64,000 nt of DNA. Origin: Cellulomonas wangleii. GTDB taxonomy: Bacteria; Actinomycetota; Actinomycetes; Actinomycetales; Cellulomonadaceae. The notes under the pieces are model-generated. The model made no database searches. It was not told where the DNA came from and saw only the letters and a list, made by a program, of their open reading frames with translations. Made by a program: the position numbers and the translations under genes. The stretch covers positions 1,488,001 through 1,552,000 of the forward strand of contig NZ_CP074405.1 in NCBI RefSeq assembly GCF_018388445.1, written 5' to 3'. Each line of letters opens with the position of its first letter. Within the stretch, counting starts at the first letter, position 1. Positions 62,784-64,000 of the stretch are shown here, piece by piece.

Positions 62784-64000
62784 TCAGGCGGCCGAGCAGG
62801 TCACCCGTGCGCCCGCACCGTTCCCGGTGCCCTGGAAGCCGAACGTCGTGCTCCCGCCGGCGTCGACCCGCCCGTTCCAGGGGGCGTTCGTCACCGTGAA
62901 CGCCGACCCGCCGGTCGACTGGCCGTTCCACACCTGCGTCGCGCCGGCCCCCGTGGCGAGGGTGACGGTGACGCGCCACCCCGTGACCGGGGCGCTGCCG
63001 GCCGTCACCGTGACGTCCGCGACGAACCCGCCGGGCCAGCTGTTGGCGAGCCGGTAGGTCGCGGTGCAGCCGGTGCCGGTACCCGGGGTGGGGGTCACGG
63101 AGGGCGTCACCGACGGTGTGGGGGTCACCGAGGGTGTCACCGACGGCGTGGGCGTGACCGACGGCGTGACCGACGGGGTCACCGAGGGCGTCACCGAGGG
63201 CGTGGGCCCCGGTCCGGCGTCCCCCCACGCGTCCTTCAGGAACGCGGCGATGGTGTCCCAGCTCGGGTTCGGGGTGCCCTGCGTGACGGTCTCCCGGCAG
63301 CCCTCGACCGTGCGGACGGTCTGCTGCCCGTAGCGCGAGGCGCTCGTGACGTCGGTGTGGCTGTGGCCGGCGCCGGGCACGGAGAAGAACCGGGTGTCGA
63401 CGCACGCGGCCTTGAGCGCGTCGTAGAGGATCTGGGTCTGCGCGTGGGGCACCACGTTGTCGCTGAGCCCGTGCAGCAGGAGCATCGGGGGGTCCTGCGC
63501 GTCGACGTACGCCAGGGGGTTGGCCTGCTGCGCCTTGTCGCGGCAGGTGGGGATCGCGCAGCCCAGGAGCTGGGCCTCCGGGGCGCTCGGGCTGTCGTGG
63601 TCGATGAAGCCGCCGGGGTCCTGCTCCCTGAGCCGCTGGAAGTCGGTGGGCCCGAAGAAGTCGACGCCCGCCTGCACGGCGCTCGAGACGCCGTAGAGGC
63701 CGACCTGCCCCTCGAGCGACTCGACACCGCCGGTCAGCGCAGCCATCGCGGCCACCCAGCCGCCCGAGGAGTCGCCCATGGAGGCGAAGCGGTCCGGGTC
63801 CAGGCGGTACCGGTCGGCGTAGGCGCGCAGGTACCGGATCGCGGCCTTGACGTCGTGCACCTGGGCCGGGAACTTCGCCTGCGAGCTGGACCGCACGCTG
63901 ACCCCGGCCACCGCGATGCCGCGGGGGTTCAGCTGCTGGGCGATGGCCGCCGCACCGGACTTGCCGTCGTCGGACGTCCACGCCGACCCGGTGGACCACA
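62784..64000 (-). CDS. secreted alpha/beta-hydrolase esterase with CBM2 module, 5' end missing
   Basis: At least 405 residues; the frame stays open to the window edge (WSTGSAWTSDDGKSG before the hydrolase core), so the signal peptide lies outside. The esterase domain has the nucleophile in GDSSGGWVAAMAA, the acid in LHGLSDNVVP and the His in GAGHSH. A CAIPTCRD segment may be disulfide-bonded. A ~40-residue repetitive TPSV linker joins a C-terminal CBM2: CTATYRLANSWPGGFVADVTV, VTGWRVTVTL, WNGQSTG and GFQGTGNG, ending C-S-A-A. CBM2 binds crystalline cellulose or xylan, so the enzyme probably deacylates hemicellulose (acetyl or feruloyl groups). Confidence 0.88.
   Translation of the reverse strand, partial: WSTGSAWTSDDGKSGAAAIAQQLNPRGIAVAGVSVRSSSQAKFPAQVHDVKAAIRYLRAYADRYRLDPDRFASMGDSSGGWVAAMAALTGGVESLEGQVGLYGVSSAVQAGVDFFGPTDFQRLREQDPGGFIDHDSPSAPEAQLLGCAIPTCRDKAQQANPLAYVDAQDPPMLLLHGLSDNVVPHAQTQILYDALKAACVDTRFFSVPGAGHSHTDVTSASRYGQQTVRTVEGCRETVTQGTPNPSWDTIAAFLKDAWGDAGPGPTPSVTPSVTPSVTPSVTPTPSVTPSVTPTPSVTPSVTPTPGTGTGCTATYRLANSWPGGFVADVTVTAGSAPVTGWRVTVTLATGAGATQVWNGQSTGGSAFTVTNAPWNGRVDAGGSTTFGFQGTGNGAGARVTCSAA
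63087..63206. repeat. 12-bp tandem repeat encoding the TPSV linker
   Basis: About ten degenerate 12-base units related to GTCACCGAGGGC (plus strand) encode Thr-Pro-Ser-Val/Thr-Pro repeats joining the esterase domain to CBM2. Purely a protein linker repeat; likely variable in length between strains. Confidence 0.85.

Noticed and set aside
63087..63206. CRISPR-like short repeats
   Set aside because: The 12-bp units are contiguous, in frame and encode a Thr/Pro linker; there are no spacers and no cas genes.

Overview
The window is very GC-rich actinobacterial chromosome, most like Cellulomonas or a close relative (Cellulomonadaceae). Supporting signs are dense coding, frequent GTG starts, tail-to-head GTGA/ATGA overlaps, a mycothiol-type DsbA protein, actinobacterial ClpP1/ClpP2 duplication, F420 enzymes, and a carbohydrate esterase carrying a CBM2 module on a Thr/Pro linker at the right edge. 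I see no phage, transposon, CRISPR array or rRNA; this is ordinary chromosome with several well-regulated operons.

Layout. 1-7.8 kb: the 3' end of malQ, a small P-loop kinase, aminopeptidase N, a mycothiol-reductase-like protein, an M13 peptidase and RpiB. 7.8-16.1 kb: an Opp-type ABC importer operon (substrate-binding lipoprotein, two permeases, two ATPases) bracketed by two paralogous Eis-like acetyltransferases; a TTAGTT-N4-AACTAA operator sits inside the importer promoter. 16.2-17.7 kb: a SpoIIE-type phosphatase and an alkyltransferase-like protein. 17.8-25.0 kb: a sulfur operon read leftwards: cysteine-rich leader peptide, sulfonate-type ABC transporter, acetyl-CoA synthetase, O-acetylhomoserine sulfhydrylase and a CoA-binding protein. 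25-29.5 kb: an acyltransferase, an F420-type LLM oxidoreductase and a YtrA-like regulator with its membrane partner. 29.6-31.5 kb: cysK-cysE behind a second cysteine-containing leader peptide. 32.4-33.3 kb: tRNA-Pro and tRNA-Gly. 33.6-39.9 kb: tig, clpP1, clpP2, clpX, a chorismate mutase and a Balon/Rv2629-type protein. 39.9-48.5 kb: FadD, a polar amino-acid ABC importer, valS and a DUF3105-DUF305 pair. 48.7-64 kb: an EamA exporter, an FN3-PQQ sugar dehydrogenase, a uridine-kinase-like gene, an F420 operon (G6PDH-family oxidoreductase, cofE, NYN protein), DUF418, DNA glycosylase and methyltransferase genes, a sortase with a DUF3494 surface protein, an ABC cassette matching the proposed F420-0 importer family, and the CBM2 esterase.

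How the parts fit. The most interesting assembly is the F420 set: an importer cassette proposed for F420-0, the ligase that adds the glutamate tail (CofE), and an oxidoreductase that uses F420, all within about 10 kb. No other F420 biosynthesis gene is visible here, which fits cofactor salvage. The second theme is sulfur. Two operons for cysteine/homocysteine formation each start with a tiny cysteine-codon-rich ORF, which points to translation-coupled sensing of cysteine. In the first operon the acetate released by MetY could be reactivated by the neighbouring acetyl-CoA synthetase. The third is proteostasis: trigger factor and the Clp protease in the usual actinobacterial order, with a possible ClgR site upstream of clpP1.
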